The notes: generated from the letters alone by a model not told the origin. A DNA stretch of 64,000 nucleotides from an uncultured Ruminococcus sp. (GCA_900318825.1 ONMB01000005.1:1-64000); one strand, 5' to 3'; numbered from the stretch's first letter, positions 36,124-44,935 are shown. Numbers and translations: made by a program.

Positions 36124-36864
36124 TCAGGACGGAAGCCGGAGATCCGGTTCCTGATTGAAATAGGTCATAGTCTCGTCGGAAGGCTCCATAAACATCGGAA
36201 CAGGTATCATACTGAAATTCTGCACGGAAGTTATCCCCGAAAAAACCGGAACATCTACGCTCCTTGCATTGAAATAGCCTTTTGCAGTAACGCTCACATC
36301 AAACAGGTTGTATGGTCTGCTGTCAGGCGAAGGAGACTGTGAAAGTCCAAGTGCAGGAACAGGCAGCTCAAACTTAGGCGATGTCCCGTTCTGATCGGTA
36401 ACACCGGAAGCAAGTATCATACGGTTACCGCCGACTATCGCTGTGACAAGAACTGTCGCCCCCTCTATCGCCTCAGACTCCTCACCGGCACGGACGTTCA
36501 CGAGGATATAACCCTTTGAACTGCCGAGGCTCTCCTCCGAAACGTACTCCGGCGGTTCGCTGTCTATTTCCTCAGTCACGTCCTCATCATCACCGAGATC
36601 ACTCAGGTCAGGCTCAGGATAGCGCGAATTGTAGTCCTCCTCAACGTCATCGGGATTGTCTTCATCTTCGTGCGGTCCGAAAGCCGAGTCGTCCGGTACA
36701 TCAGGATCCACTTCGTCTATATCCTCAGATATGCCGCTGTATGTGTCCTCGTCATTCCCGGTAACGGCAGGTGCTTCAGTCTGATTTTCGCTGCCATGCG
36801 CTGTACTTCTGCCGTACATCGCCATCATTTCCTTTTTATATCGCTCAAGATCATTGCTGTTCAT
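36124..36864 (-). CDS. Acidic protein with C-terminal carboxypeptidase-regulatory-like domain
   Basis: 246 residues from ATG 36864 (AGGAGG upstream). The first half is very acidic and low-complexity (for example DEVDPDVPDDSAFGPHEDED); the second half, from ILVNVRAGEESEAIEGATVLVTA, looks like a transthyretin/carboxypeptidase-regulatory-like beta-sandwich ending in a short MTYFNQEPDLRLPS tail. There is no signal peptide. It lies 12 bp upstream of the SpoIID-PGB gene. The same C-terminal fold commonly precedes SleC-like cortex genes in Clostridia, so a shared spore-envelope role is plausible but unproven. I see no strong sigma-A promoter just upstream, which would fit a sporulation-specific sigma factor. 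Confidence 0.75.
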   Translation of the reverse strand: MNSNDLERYKKEMMAMYGRSTAHGSENQTEAPAVTGNDEDTYSGISEDIDEVDPDVPDDSAFGPHEDEDNPDDVEEDYNSRYPEPDLSDLGDDEDVTEEIDSEPPEYVSEESLGSSKGYILVNVRAGEESEAIEGATVLVTAIVGGNRMILASGVTDQNGTSPKFELPVPALGLSQSPSPDSRPYNLFDVSVTAKGYFNARSVDVPVFSGITSVQNFSMIPVPMFMEPSDETMTYFNQEPDLRLPS

Positions 36865-36947
36865 AACATACGCCTCCTTTTTTCTGATTATATTCATGAC
36901 GTTCGCCGGATATTACTCAGAATACGCTTTCCTTCGCAGCATCGCTA

Positions 36948-36976
36948 TTGACATATCACGCAATATGTTGTATAAT
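36948..36976 (+). promoter_or_regulatory. Promoter of the pyridoxal kinase-like gene
   Basis: TTGACA, 17-bp spacer, TATAAT. Confidence 0.8.
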
Positions 36977-37014
36977 CATTATGCGTAATTCGATGATAAG
37001 AAAGAATGATAAAT

Positions 37015-37863
37015 ATGAAAAGGATCGTTACTATACAGGACATCTCCTGCTTCGGCAAGTGCTCACTGACTGTTGCACTTCCCATAATATCAGTAATGGG
37101 TATCGAGACAGCAGTCATACCCACAGCCGTTCTATCAACTCACACCGGCAAGGGCTTTTCCGGATATACCTTCCGCGAGCTGACCAACGATATCCCGGAT
37201 ATCTCAAAGCACTGGCAGTCAATGCACCTCGCATTCGACGCTATCTATACCGGATATCTCGGCTCTGTGGAACAAGTCCAGATCGTCTCGGATTTCTTTG
37301 ACAGCTTCGGCAGAGAGGATAATTTCATCGTCGTTGATCCAGTTCTCGGAGACGGTGGCTCTCTCTATGCAGGTATGACGCAGGAATTCGTCACCGAAAT
37401 GAAAAAGCTCTGCCGCAAAGCAGACTATATACTTCCAAATATGACCGAGGCTGCTTTTCTGCTCGGTATCCCTTACGCTCCGGAACACGATCAGAGCTCG
37501 GTTGAAGATATCCTCAGAAAGCTCGCCGGACTTGGCTGTGCTACGCCTATCATAACCGGAGTCCACTTCGACAGCGAGTCTCAGGGAGCTGCTGCTTACG
37601 ACTCAGCAAACGATAAGTTCTACTATTCATTCAGCAAAAGCGTTGACAAGACTGTTCACGGAACAGGAGATATTTTCGCAAGCGTTTTCACAGGCGCAGT
37701 CACTCTCGGCAAAAGCCTTGAGCAGTCACTTGATATAGCTGTTAAATTCACATATGACTGTATCGAAGCCACTCTCCCCTGTTTTGAAGAAATGTGGTAC
37801 GGTACCTGCTTTGAATCCTGTCTCAACAACCTTATAGGCTATATAGATGATAGCAAAAAGTGA
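37015..37863 (+). CDS. pdxY: Pyridoxal/pyridoxamine kinase, PdxY-like
   Basis: ATP-dependent phosphorylation of pyridoxal or pyridoxamine in B6 salvage. The 282-residue ribokinase-fold protein starts MKRIVTIQDISCFGKCSLTVALP, has YTGYLGS, DPVLGDGG, LPNMTEA and the C-terminal anion-hole motif HGTGDIFAS. The second ATG (37015) is preferred: homologues start MKRIVTIQDIS and AAGAAAG lies about eight bases upstream; an ATG at 37006 is possible. Monocistronic, divergent from the acidic/SpoIID cluster. Confidence 0.92.
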   Translation: MKRIVTIQDISCFGKCSLTVALPIISVMGIETAVIPTAVLSTHTGKGFSGYTFRELTNDIPDISKHWQSMHLAFDAIYTGYLGSVEQVQIVSDFFDSFGREDNFIVVDPVLGDGGSLYAGMTQEFVTEMKKLCRKADYILPNMTEAAFLLGIPYAPEHDQSSVEDILRKLAGLGCATPIITGVHFDSESQGAAAYDSANDKFYYSFSKSVDKTVHGTGDIFASVFTGAVTLGKSLEQSLDIAVKFTYDCIEATLPCFEEMWYGTCFESCLNNLIGYIDDSKK

Positions 37864-37940
37864 ACAATTGTGACTTGTGACAAGTATTTTCACTTTTTTT
37901 CGCAAATTTCCGCCATTTGAGCTAAAACTCCGCCAGAGTA

Positions 37941-37969
37941 TTGACAAATATGCTCCAATGGTGTAATAT
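37941..37969 (+). promoter_or_regulatory. Promoter of glnN
   Basis: TTGACA, 17-bp spacer, TAATAT; the leader is about 100 bp, and no known riboswitch is seen in it. Confidence 0.8.
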
Positions 37970-38076
37970 AATAAAGTAGCAATTGAATATCAATGAAACA
38001 ATGGCGTTTCGGTTGTACAAATTTCAGTTTTTTACAGTCGGAATGCCTTTATTTTTTTCAAGGAGGATATATTTAT

Positions 38077-40182
38077 ATGTCAGAAACACCGGTTTCTAAG
38101 AACGTTGCCGATTTCTTCGGCTGTAACGTCTTCAACGATAAGGTAATGAGAGAAAGACTGCCCAAGGACGTGTACAGAGCAGTCCGCAATACCAAGAAGC
38201 TCGGCTGTCCGCTCGCTCCCGAGATCGCAGGAGCAGTAGCTCACGCAATGAAGGAATGGGCTATCGAAAAGGGTGCAACCCATTATACACACTGGTTCCA
38301 GCCAATGACCGGCGTTACTGCTGAAAAGCACGATGCTTTCCTCAATCCGGCTGAAAGAGGCGGTATCCTTCTCGAATTCTCCGGAAAAGAGCTCGTAAAG
38401 GGCGAAGCAGACGCTTCTTCTTTCCCATCAGGCGGTCTCCGCTCTACTTTTGAGGCAAGAGGCTATACAGCTTGGGATCCGACCTCCAATGCCTTTGTCA
38501 AGGACGGTTCGCTCTACATCCCCACTGCTTTCACCTCATACACTGGCGAAACTCTCGACAAGAAAACTCCTCTTCTCCGCTCAATGGAGGTCCTCAGCGA
38601 ACAGGCACTCCGTATCCTCCGTCTGTTCGGAAATACAACTGCAACAAGAGTCATCACTACTGTCGGTCCCGAACAGGAATACTTTCTCGTTGACAAGAAG
38701 TATTACGAAGCCCGTGAGGATCTTATCATAACCGGACGCACACTCTTCGGCGCTAAGCCTCCCAAGGGACAGGAGCTCGAGGATCACTACTACGGAAACA
38801 TCAATCAGAGAGTTTCCGACTATATGAAGGATCTCGACGATGAGCTCTGGAAACTCGGCATCTATGCCAAGACCAAGCACAATGAAGTTGCACCGGCTCA
38901 GCATGAGCTCGCACCGGTTTTCACAAACACAAACTTAGCTGCTGACCACAATCAGCTCACTATGGAAATAATGAAGAAGGTCGCTGCAAAGCACGGTCTT
39001 TACTGTCTGCTGCATGAAAAACCCTTTGCAGGCGTGAACGGCTCCGGTAAGCACAACAACTGGTCCATGTCCTCAAATGACGGTCAGAACCTCCTCAACC
39101 CCGGCTCTGATCCTCAGAACAATCTCCAGTTCCTGACCTTCCTCTGCGCTATCATCAAGGGCGTACACGAATACGCTCCGCTGCTCAGACTCTCCGCTGC
39201 ATCTGCCGGAAACGACCACAGACTCGGCGCTAATGAAGCTCCTCCCGCTATCGTATCTATGTTCATCGGCACTGAGCTCCAGGGGGTTATCGACGCACTT
39301 GAAGTCGGAGAAAAGTACCGCTCAACAGACGACAAGACATTTGAGATCGGCGTTGACGTTCTCCCCGATTTCCCGAAGGACACCACCGACCGTAACCGTA
39401 CATCTCCCTTTGCTTTCACCGGAAACAAATTCGAGTTCCGTATGCTCGGTTCTGCAGATTCTATTTCCTGCACAAATACGATCATCAACACCATAGTTGC
39501 AGAGGAGCTCTGCCAGATCGCAGACGAGCTTGAAGGCTCAAAGGATTTCACCAGCGACCTCAAGAAGCTGCTCGCTAAGATAATAAAGGAGCACAAGGCT
39601 ATCATCTACAACGGCAACGGCTATTCCGACGAGTGGCTCAAGGAAGCTGTTGAAGTAAGAAAGCTCCCCAACCTTGTCTCAACTCCCGACGCTCTCCCCG
39701 AGTACATCACTCCCAAGAGCATCGCACTCTTTGAGAAGTTCAAGGTCTATACCGAAGCTGAGCTGAGAGCGCGTACAGAAGTCCTCCTTGAGAATTACAG
39801 CAAGGTGCTCAACATCGAAGCTCTCACTATGCTCGAACTCGTAAAGAAGAACATTCTCCCCGCTTGCATCAGATTTACCAAGGATCTCTGCGACACAGGC
39901 AACGCAAAGAAAGCTATGGGTATTGATCCCGAGGTTGAAAAGGAACTTGCAGGCAAGATCTCCGATCTCACCAAGGGTATCTACAAGGAAGCTGCTGCTC
40001 TTGAAGAAAAGGTCATCGCTGCTCAGGACAAGGAGGAAGGTCTCCAGATGGCTCGTTACTACCGCGACGAGGTATTTGCTCAGATGCAGACTCTCCGCGC
40101 TATCGTTGACGAGACTGAGACCAATGTCAGTGAAGAATACTGGCCGCTCCCCTCTTATTCAAAGCTGCTCTTTACAGTCTGA
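38077..40182 (+). CDS. glnN: Glutamine synthetase type III (GSIII)
   Basis: Makes glutamine from glutamate, ammonia and ATP. The 701-residue length and GSIII motifs (THWFQPMTG, FPSGGLRSTFEARGYTAWD, VTTVGPEQEYFLV, KHNEVAPAQHELAP, HEKPFAGVNGSGKHNNWS) are diagnostic of the large Bacteroidetes/Clostridia-type enzyme. The start is the ATG at 38077 because AAGGAGGAT lies upstream; the frame extends further upstream without a ribosome site. Monocistronic, with a strong promoter and terminator, fitting a high-demand ammonia-assimilation enzyme in a gut or rumen bacterium. Confidence 0.97.
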   Translation: MSETPVSKNVADFFGCNVFNDKVMRERLPKDVYRAVRNTKKLGCPLAPEIAGAVAHAMKEWAIEKGATHYTHWFQPMTGVTAEKHDAFLNPAERGGILLEFSGKELVKGEADASSFPSGGLRSTFEARGYTAWDPTSNAFVKDGSLYIPTAFTSYTGETLDKKTPLLRSMEVLSEQALRILRLFGNTTATRVITTVGPEQEYFLVDKKYYEAREDLIITGRTLFGAKPPKGQELEDHYYGNINQRVSDYMKDLDDELWKLGIYAKTKHNEVAPAQHELAPVFTNTNLAADHNQLTMEIMKKVAAKHGLYCLLHEKPFAGVNGSGKHNNWSMSSNDGQNLLNPGSDPQNNLQFLTFLCAIIKGVHEYAPLLRLSAASAGNDHRLGANEAPPAIVSMFIGTELQGVIDALEVGEKYRSTDDKTFEIGVDVLPDFPKDTTDRNRTSPFAFTGNKFEFRMLGSADSISCTNTIINTIVAEELCQIADELEGSKDFTSDLKKLLAKIIKEHKAIIYNGNGYSDEWLKEAVEVRKLPNLVSTPDALPEYITPKSIALFEKFKVYTEAELRARTEVLLENYSKVLNIEALTMLELVKKNILPACIRFTKDLCDTGNAKKAMGIDPEVEKELAGKISDLTKGIYKEAAALEEKVIAAQDKEEGLQMARYYRDEVFAQMQTLRAIVDETETNVSEEYWPLPSYSKLLFTV

Positions 40183-40201
40183 TAAGGCATATAAAAAATA
40201 T

Positions 40202-40242
40202 AACTCCCGGAACAGTTACAAGCTGTTCACGGGAGTTTTTTG
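40202..40242 (+). terminator. Terminator of glnN
   Basis: AACTCCCGGAACAG stem with CTGTTCACGGGAGTT, then TTTTTT; probably bidirectional with the convergent TfoX-like gene. Confidence 0.85.
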
Positions 40243-40250
40243 TCAGTATT

Positions 40251-40565
40251 CTATTTCTTCTTTTTCGGTGCCGGCAGTTCATCGTACATCACGTTGAAAA
40301 GTTCGCTCAGGAATTCTCTGTTATCTATGTTTTCGACCAGCAGCATTTCCTTTGCTCCTTCATAGGGGAGTTCAAAAGGAGCGTCCGGCATCATTTTCCT
40401 CGCTGACTCAGTCGGCTTGACAAGCAGCCTGTCATCGTAGATGCCGCCGACTATTCTGCCCTGATAGTATAAGATGTATTCCCCCATCATCGCCCTGTAA
40501 GATATACCGGTAAGACCGGAGAGCTGTTCCAGTACAAATTCAAGATATTCTTTGCTTGAAGCCAT
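40251..40565 (-). CDS. TfoX N-terminal domain-like protein
   Basis: 104 residues from ATG 40565 (GGAGAG upstream) matching the TfoX/Sxy N-terminal domain: EYLEFVLEQLSGLTGISYRAMMGEYILYY, then GGIYDDRLLVKPT and a Lys-rich C-terminus (PAPKKKK). Proteins of this size carry only the N-terminal domain; competence regulation, known for Sxy/TfoX in gammaproteobacteria, should not be assumed. It lies 13 bp after the HAD phosphatase gene on the same strand and converges on glnN. Confidence 0.85.
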   Translation of the reverse strand: MASSKEYLEFVLEQLSGLTGISYRAMMGEYILYYQGRIVGGIYDDRLLVKPTESARKMMPDAPFELPYEGAKEMLLVENIDNREFLSELFNVMYDELPAPKKKK

Positions 40566-40578
40566 ATTCTCTCTCCTC

Positions 40579-41367
40579 TCAGATAAGTCCGAAGTGCCTG
40601 AGTGCATTCGCAATGCCGTCCTCCTCGATGGGAGTAGTTATATAGGACACATACGGGTACAGTTTCTCAGCACCGCCCATTGCTATACTGTTCGGCACAG
40701 CCTGAAGCATGGGCAGATCGTTCATGCTGTCGCCGATAGCATAGGCATTCTCATAGGGAATACCGAGCTTTTTCAGTATAAGATCCATCGCTGTTGCTTT
40801 GGTAAATCCAAGCGGGACATTCTCGTAAAAGCCGTTTCCTCTGTCAATTATCGAGAAATGCTTTCCGACTTCTCTTTTGAAGAGTTCAAAATCACAGCCT
40901 TCATTCACCCATATGACGAATTTATCGAATATGAAGCTGTCGTCCTCAACTCGTCCGGTGATGTCAATTCCGCTCTCAACAAAGTTCTCGAGAAAATCTC
41001 TCAGATCATCTGTGACCGGAGCTTTATCGTCAAAGTAATAACCGTCAGTGTACTCATACACCGGAGTAACCCCGCAGCGGCGCATCAGTTCCGCTGTCTC
41101 ACGGCAGAAGCTCTGTTCAAGTTTATTATGAAGAAGAACTTCACCGCCGTACTCAATGTAAGTTCCGCAGCCGCAGATACAGCCGTCGAAGCCGAGTCCA
41201 CGGACTTTTTCGCTTATATTGAAAGCGGTCCTGCCGGAATTGATAAAGGTGAGATTGCCTTTTTTGCGCGTCTCACTTATAGCATACCGTGTGCTTTCAG
41301 GTATAAGCATACGCGCATCTTCTGTCACAACAGTACCGTCTATATCAAAAAATATGATAGATGACAT
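40579..41367 (-). CDS. HAD-superfamily phosphatase, Cof subfamily
   Basis: Cytoplasmic phosphatase of 262 residues. It has motif I FFDIDGTVV (nucleophile and acid aspartates), motif II FINSGRT, a C2B-type cap between, and motifs III/IV around AIGDSMNDLPML. This is the Cof-type arrangement of enzymes acting on sugar phosphates or related small phosphates; the substrate is not readable. Own promoter at 41401-41429; leads a two-gene unit with the TfoX-like gene. Confidence 0.92.
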   Translation of the reverse strand: MSSIIFFDIDGTVVTEDARMLIPESTRYAISETRKKGNLTFINSGRTAFNISEKVRGLGFDGCICGCGTYIEYGGEVLLHNKLEQSFCRETAELMRRCGVTPVYEYTDGYYFDDKAPVTDDLRDFLENFVESGIDITGRVEDDSFIFDKFVIWVNEGCDFELFKREVGKHFSIIDRGNGFYENVPLGFTKATAMDLILKKLGIPYENAYAIGDSMNDLPMLQAVPNSIAMGGAEKLYPYVSYITTPIEEDGIANALRHFGLI

Positions 41368-41400
41368 TTTTTCACTCCTACTATTTTTCTCACATATAAC

Positions 41401-41429
41401 ATTATAATACTTTGTCAGTCTATTGTCAA
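41401..41429 (-). promoter_or_regulatory. Promoter of the HAD phosphatase gene
   Basis: Minus strand TTGACA, 17-bp spacer, TATAAT, divergent from the promoter at 41440-41468. Confidence 0.8.
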
Positions 41430-41439
41430 TGACCGGCTA

Positions 41440-41468
41440 TTGCTTTTTCAGCTAAGGTGTGTTATAAT
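41440..41468 (+). promoter_or_regulatory. Promoter of the corrinoid adenosyltransferase gene
   Basis: TTGCTT, 17-bp spacer, TATAAT; AAGGAAG follows before the ATG. Confidence 0.7.
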
Positions 41469-41490
41469 CTGTCTGTAAGGAAGTGATACT

Positions 41491-42003
41491 ATGCTGCACG
41501 TTTATACAGGAAACGGCAAGGGAAAAACTACCGCCGCTGTCGGGCTTGCCGTAAGAGCTTACGGCGCCGGACTCAGAGTCGCTTTTTTCCAGTTTCTGAA
41601 AAACGGAAGCTCATCAGAGATCGGGGTACTTCGCAGTCTGCCGGGAATGATCGTTGAAGCCTGCGAATGCTGTGACAAATTCGTATTCAGAATGAATGAT
41701 GACGAAAAAGCTGCTGTCAGAGCGAGGCACGACAAGGAGCTCTCAGCTGCGATAGAACTGGTACGTTCCGGCAAAGTCGATATGCTGATAATGGATGAGC
41801 TCATCGGCGCTCTCAATATGAAACTCATTGACGAGGAAAAAGCTCTTCTGCTGAACAAACTTGCAAAGAACTGTGAGATAGTTCTGACCGGCAGAGATCC
41901 CGATGAACGCTTCAAAACAGCAGCTGACTATATAAGCGAGATCAACTCGGTCCGCCACCCGTACGAAAAAGGCATTTCAGCCCGAAAGGGCATCGAATAC
42001 TGA
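41491..42003 (+). CDS. cobO: Cob(I)yrinic acid a,c-diamide adenosyltransferase (CobA/CobO/BtuR)
   Basis: Transfers the adenosyl group from ATP to the corrinoid cobalt. The 170-residue protein has the P-loop YTGNGKGKTTAAVGLAVRA, FFQFLKNG, MLIMDELIGALN and the late EIVLTGRDPDE, all typical of the family. No other cobalamin genes are near and no cobalamin riboswitch is seen upstream, so it may serve salvage of external corrinoids. Confidence 0.93.
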   Translation: MLHVYTGNGKGKTTAAVGLAVRAYGAGLRVAFFQFLKNGSSSEIGVLRSLPGMIVEACECCDKFVFRMNDDEKAAVRARHDKELSAAIELVRSGKVDMLIMDELIGALNMKLIDEEKALLLNKLAKNCEIVLTGRDPDERFKTAADYISEINSVRHPYEKGISARKGIEY

Positions 42004-42030
42004 AAAAGCTCCCACACCGGGAGCTTTTTT
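42004..42030 (+). terminator. Terminator after cobO
   Basis: AAGCTCCC, ACACC loop, GGGAGCTT, then TTTT. It lies between convergent genes and probably works for both. Confidence 0.85.
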
Positions 42031-42257
42031 CATTCAGCCTTAGCTTTCTTTATCTCGTCGATTATCCTGAGATCATCAGCTGTCAGCTTTATATTTGCAA
42101 CTATCTTCTTGCCCTCTGACGTTGTAACGGTCATCTCAACGACAGTATCAACATCGGCAATAGTACCGGCTGCCTTTATGAATTGCGGCAGTTTCGGATG
42201 ATTAGCCTTAAATCTGTTAAGCAGATTGAGGTATTTTATAGCAGCTACGGGATTCAT
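42030..42257 (-). CDS. Small hypothetical protein (75 aa)
   Basis: Not recognised. It is a Lys-rich, non-membrane protein starting MNPVAAIKYLNLLNRFKANHP. The ATG at 42257 is preferred since GGAGGTG lies six bases upstream; a GTG three codons earlier would overlap this site. It follows gpmI on the same strand across a terminator hairpin and could be read from the glycolytic operon. An amphipathic helix, a short beta-rich centre (VEMTVTTSEGKKIVANI) and a C-terminal helix are visible. Confidence 0.7.
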   Translation of the reverse strand: MNPVAAIKYLNLLNRFKANHPKLPQFIKAAGTIADVDTVVEMTVTTSEGKKIVANIKLTADDLRIIDEIKKAKAE

Positions 42258-42281
42258 ATTTTTCACCTCCCGATCATACTG

Positions 42282-42311
42282 AAAAGGCTGCCGCAGATGC
42301 AGCAGCCTTTT
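42282..42311 (-). terminator. Terminator of gpmI
   Basis: Minus strand AAAAGGCTGC...GCAGCCTTTT, at the end of the glycolytic operon. Confidence 0.8.
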
Positions 42312-42319
42312 ATCATATC

Positions 42320-43840
42320 TTACTTTCTGAGAAGTGACTTACCTGTCATTTCAGCAGGCTGTGGAACTTCCATAATATCGAGCATAGTAGGTGCAAGATC
42401 TGCAAGTACACCGCCTTCGATAAGTTCACCCTTGACACCGACAGCAATGAGCGGTACCTGATTTGTTGTGTGAGCTGTGAACGGACTTCCGTCAGCTTCC
42501 ATCATCTTGTCAGCGTTGCCGTGGTCAGCTGTGATAAGTGCTGCACCACCCTTTGCAAGGATAGCGTCAACCATTCTGCCAACGCACTCGTCAGTAGCCT
42601 CAACAGCCTTTACAGCTGCATCGAAGATGCCTGTGTGACCGACCATATCGCAGTTAGCGTAGTTGAGAATGATAACATCGTACTTATCAGAGTTGATAGC
42701 GTCAACAACCGCGTCACAAACCTCATAAGCACTCATCTCAGGCTTGAGATCGAATGTAGGAACATCAGGTGACTTGATGAGTATACGGTCCTCACCTTCG
42801 AACTGCTTCTCTTCACCGCCGTTGAAGAAGAATGTAACGTGAGCGTACTTCTGAGTCTCAGCGATACGGAGCTGAGTCTTGCCGAGCTTAGCAAGATACT
42901 CGCCCATAGTCATTGTGAGCTGCTCAGTCGGATATGCTACGGAAACATTCGGCATAGTAGCGTCGTACTGAGCCATGCATACGAAGTTTACGGGGAAGAA
43001 GCCGTTCTTTCTCTCGAAACCGCTAAACTCAGGATCAACAAATGAACGTGTGATCTGTCTTGCACGGTCAGGACGGAAGTTGAAGAAGATAACACTGTCG
43101 TCAGCCTTTATCTTAGCGCCGCCCTCGATAACTGTCGGGAGCATAAACTCGTCAGTAACCTCGTTTGCATATGAATTCTTTATTGCCTGAACAGGATCAG
43201 TCTCCTTAACGCCTTCGCCGTAAACGAGAGCTGCATAAGCCTTTTCAACTCTGTCCCATGCATTGTCTCTGTCCATTGCGTAGAAACGTCCGGAAATAGT
43301 AGCGATCTTGCCGAGACCGATCTTCTTGAGCTCTGCAACTGTCTCTTCCATATACTCAGCAGCTGATGACGGAGGAACGTCACGTCCGTCAAGGAATGCG
43401 TGAATGTATACCTTGTCGAGACCGTTCTTCTTAGCCATTTCAACTATACCGAAGAGATGCTCCATATGGCTGTGAACACCGCCGGGAGAAAGAAGTCCCA
43501 TAAGGTGAAGAGCGCTGCCCTTAGCCTTGCAGTTGTCCATTGCAGCCTTGATAGCCTTGTTATTGAAGAATGTGCCATCCTTGATGTCCTTGGAGATCTT
43601 GACGAGCATCTGGTAAACGATGCGTCCTGCACCGATATTTGTGTGACCAACCTCAGAGTTGCCCATCTGTCCGTCCGGCAGACCTACATCGAGTCCGCTT
43701 GCGCCGATAAGAGTATGCGGGCACTCAGCCATATACTTGTCAAGGTTAGGCTTCTTTGCAGCAGCGATAGCGTTGCCGTAACTGTCGGGGTTATAGCCGA
43801 AGCCGTCCATAATAATAAGTGCTACGGGTTTCTTTGACAT
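42320..43840 (-). CDS. gpmI: 2,3-bisphosphoglycerate-independent phosphoglycerate mutase
   Basis: Interconverts 3- and 2-phosphoglycerate through a phosphoserine intermediate with two metal ions. The 506-residue alkaline-phosphatase-superfamily protein has LIIMDGFG and the serine motif DGQMGNSEVGHTNIGAGR, HLMGLLSPGGVHSH, FLDGRDVPP, NYANCDMVGHTG and TADHGNADKM. The ATG at 43840 is chosen because GAAAGGA precedes it; the frame opens slightly earlier. Last enzyme gene of the pgk-tpiA-gpmI operon, separated from tpiA by a palindromic hairpin. Confidence 0.97.
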   Translation of the reverse strand: MSKKPVALIIMDGFGYNPDSYGNAIAAAKKPNLDKYMAECPHTLIGASGLDVGLPDGQMGNSEVGHTNIGAGRIVYQMLVKISKDIKDGTFFNNKAIKAAMDNCKAKGSALHLMGLLSPGGVHSHMEHLFGIVEMAKKNGLDKVYIHAFLDGRDVPPSSAAEYMEETVAELKKIGLGKIATISGRFYAMDRDNAWDRVEKAYAALVYGEGVKETDPVQAIKNSYANEVTDEFMLPTVIEGGAKIKADDSVIFFNFRPDRARQITRSFVDPEFSGFERKNGFFPVNFVCMAQYDATMPNVSVAYPTEQLTMTMGEYLAKLGKTQLRIAETQKYAHVTFFFNGGEEKQFEGEDRILIKSPDVPTFDLKPEMSAYEVCDAVVDAINSDKYDVIILNYANCDMVGHTGIFDAAVKAVEATDECVGRMVDAILAKGGAALITADHGNADKMMEADGSPFTAHTTNQVPLIAVGVKGELIEGGVLADLAPTMLDIMEVPQPAEMTGKSLLRK

Positions 43841-43867
43841 TTGAATTTTCCTTTCATTCAAACTCAG

Positions 43868-43886
43868 GGGCGGATATTATCCGCCC
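43868..43886 (-). promoter_or_regulatory. Palindromic hairpin between tpiA and gpmI
   Basis: GGGCGGATATTATCCGCCC, a perfect 19-base palindrome (centre T) with no following T run. More likely an RNA-stability or processing hairpin than a terminator, since gpmI continues on the same strand. Confidence 0.5.
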
Positions 43887-43910
43887 GCGAGAAATTTATA
43901 ATAAGTAAGA

Positions 43911-44687
43911 TCAGCCGTTTACAGCTGCCTGAACGATAACGTTGAAGTCCTCAGCCTTGAGTGAAGCTCCGCCGATAAGACCGCCGTCGATGTTGGGCTT
44001 AGCAAGAAGCTCAGCACAGTTCTTAGCATTCATAGAACCGCCGTACTGGATAGTTACAGCGTCAGCAGTTGCCTGATCGAAGAGCTTAGCGAGCTGTGCA
44101 CGGATAAATCCGCAAACTTCCTCAGCCTGATCGGGTGTAGCTGTAAGACCTGTACCGATAGCCCATACAGGCTCGTAAGCGATAACAACGTTCTTGACCT
44201 GTTCAGCTGTGAGTGACCAGAGGTCGAGCTTGATCTGACGAGCGATAACTTCCTCAGTAATGTTGCACTCGCGCTCCCACTTGAGCTCGCCTACGCAAAC
44301 GATGGGCTTGAGACCAGCCTCGAGAGCAGCGATAGTTCTCTTGTTTACAGTCTCGTCTGTCTCACCGAAGTACTGACGACGCTCGCTGTGGCCGATAACA
44401 ACGTACTCAACTCCGAGCTCTGTGAGCATATCAGCGGAAATCTCTCCTGTGAAAGCGCCGCTCTTCTCGAAGTGAACGTTCTCAGCACCGATCTTTACGT
44501 TGCTGCCAGCTGTTGTGTTGATAGCAGTCTCGAGGTTTGTGAAAGGTACGCAAGCGATGACCTCGATCTTGCCCTCAGCGTTAGCTACGAGGGGCTTGAT
44601 AGCTTCGAGGAGAGCCTTTGCCTCGGGACGAGTCTTGTTCATTTTCCAGTTTCCGGCAATGATTGCCTTTCTAAGATTTTTGTTCAT
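43911..44687 (-). CDS. tpiA: Triosephosphate isomerase
   Basis: Interconverts glyceraldehyde-3-phosphate and dihydroxyacetone phosphate. The 258-residue TIM barrel has AGNWKMNKT with the active-site Asn and Lys, VVIGHSERRQYFGE with the catalytic His, VIAYEPVWAIGTG with the catalytic Glu, and the C-terminal GGSMNAKN and GLIGGASL loops. All catalytic residues are intact. The ATG overlaps the stop of the 83-aa membrane protein gene, so translation is coupled to it. Confidence 0.98.
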   Translation of the reverse strand: MNKNLRKAIIAGNWKMNKTRPEAKALLEAIKPLVANAEGKIEVIACVPFTNLETAINTTAGSNVKIGAENVHFEKSGAFTGEISADMLTELGVEYVVIGHSERRQYFGETDETVNKRTIAALEAGLKPIVCVGELKWERECNITEEVIARQIKLDLWSLTAEQVKNVVIAYEPVWAIGTGLTATPDQAEEVCGFIRAQLAKLFDQATADAVTIQYGGSMNAKNCAELLAKPNIDGGLIGGASLKAEDFNVIVQAAVNG

Positions 44688-44935
44688 GGGTGATTTCTCC
44701 TTATAACAATTATAAATATAGATCCGAACAGCAGCAGCAAAGCCGCCAGACCTGTCAGGATACCAATAAAAACATGATAAAACATCTGCCAGCGAGTAAG
44801 CCTTGAAACATTTCTGTCATTTTGCAGCCAGGCTTTTAATGTCAGGAAAACATCTCTGAGAAACAGTACCGATATAAATCCTGAAAACAGAGCCAGCAAC
44901 GCTGCAAACAGATATATGATAAGGTCACTCATCAT
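44684..44935 (-). CDS. Small two-helix membrane protein in the glycolytic operon (83 aa)
   Basis: Not recognised. Two hydrophobic helices (LIIYLFAALLALFSGFISVLF and IGILTGLAALLLLFGSIFIIV) flank a short basic/polar stretch containing LQNDRNVSRLTRWQ. Start and stop both overlap neighbours (TAATG with the upstream gene, ATGA with tpiA), so it is firmly embedded and translated. Inserted between pgk and tpiA with three other non-glycolytic genes. Possibly a membrane partner of the preceding 72-aa protein; function unknown. Confidence 0.75.
   Translation of the reverse strand: MMSDLIIYLFAALLALFSGFISVLFLRDVFLTLKAWLQNDRNVSRLTRWQMFYHVFIGILTGLAALLLLFGSIFIIVIRRNHP

Noticed and set aside
36865..36947. 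Sigma-K/sigma-E promoter for the acidic/SpoIID cluster
   Set aside because: A CATGAATATAAT-like stretch is visible, but the -35 match and spacing are too poor to call.
37864..38076. Possible riboswitch or regulatory RNA in the glnN leader
   Set aside because: Only about 100 bases after the promoter, no strong stem or known glutamine-responsive motif visible.
41491..42003. Cobalamin biosynthesis operon or riboswitch around cobO
   Set aside because: Neighbours are unrelated, and there is only a 25-base leader.
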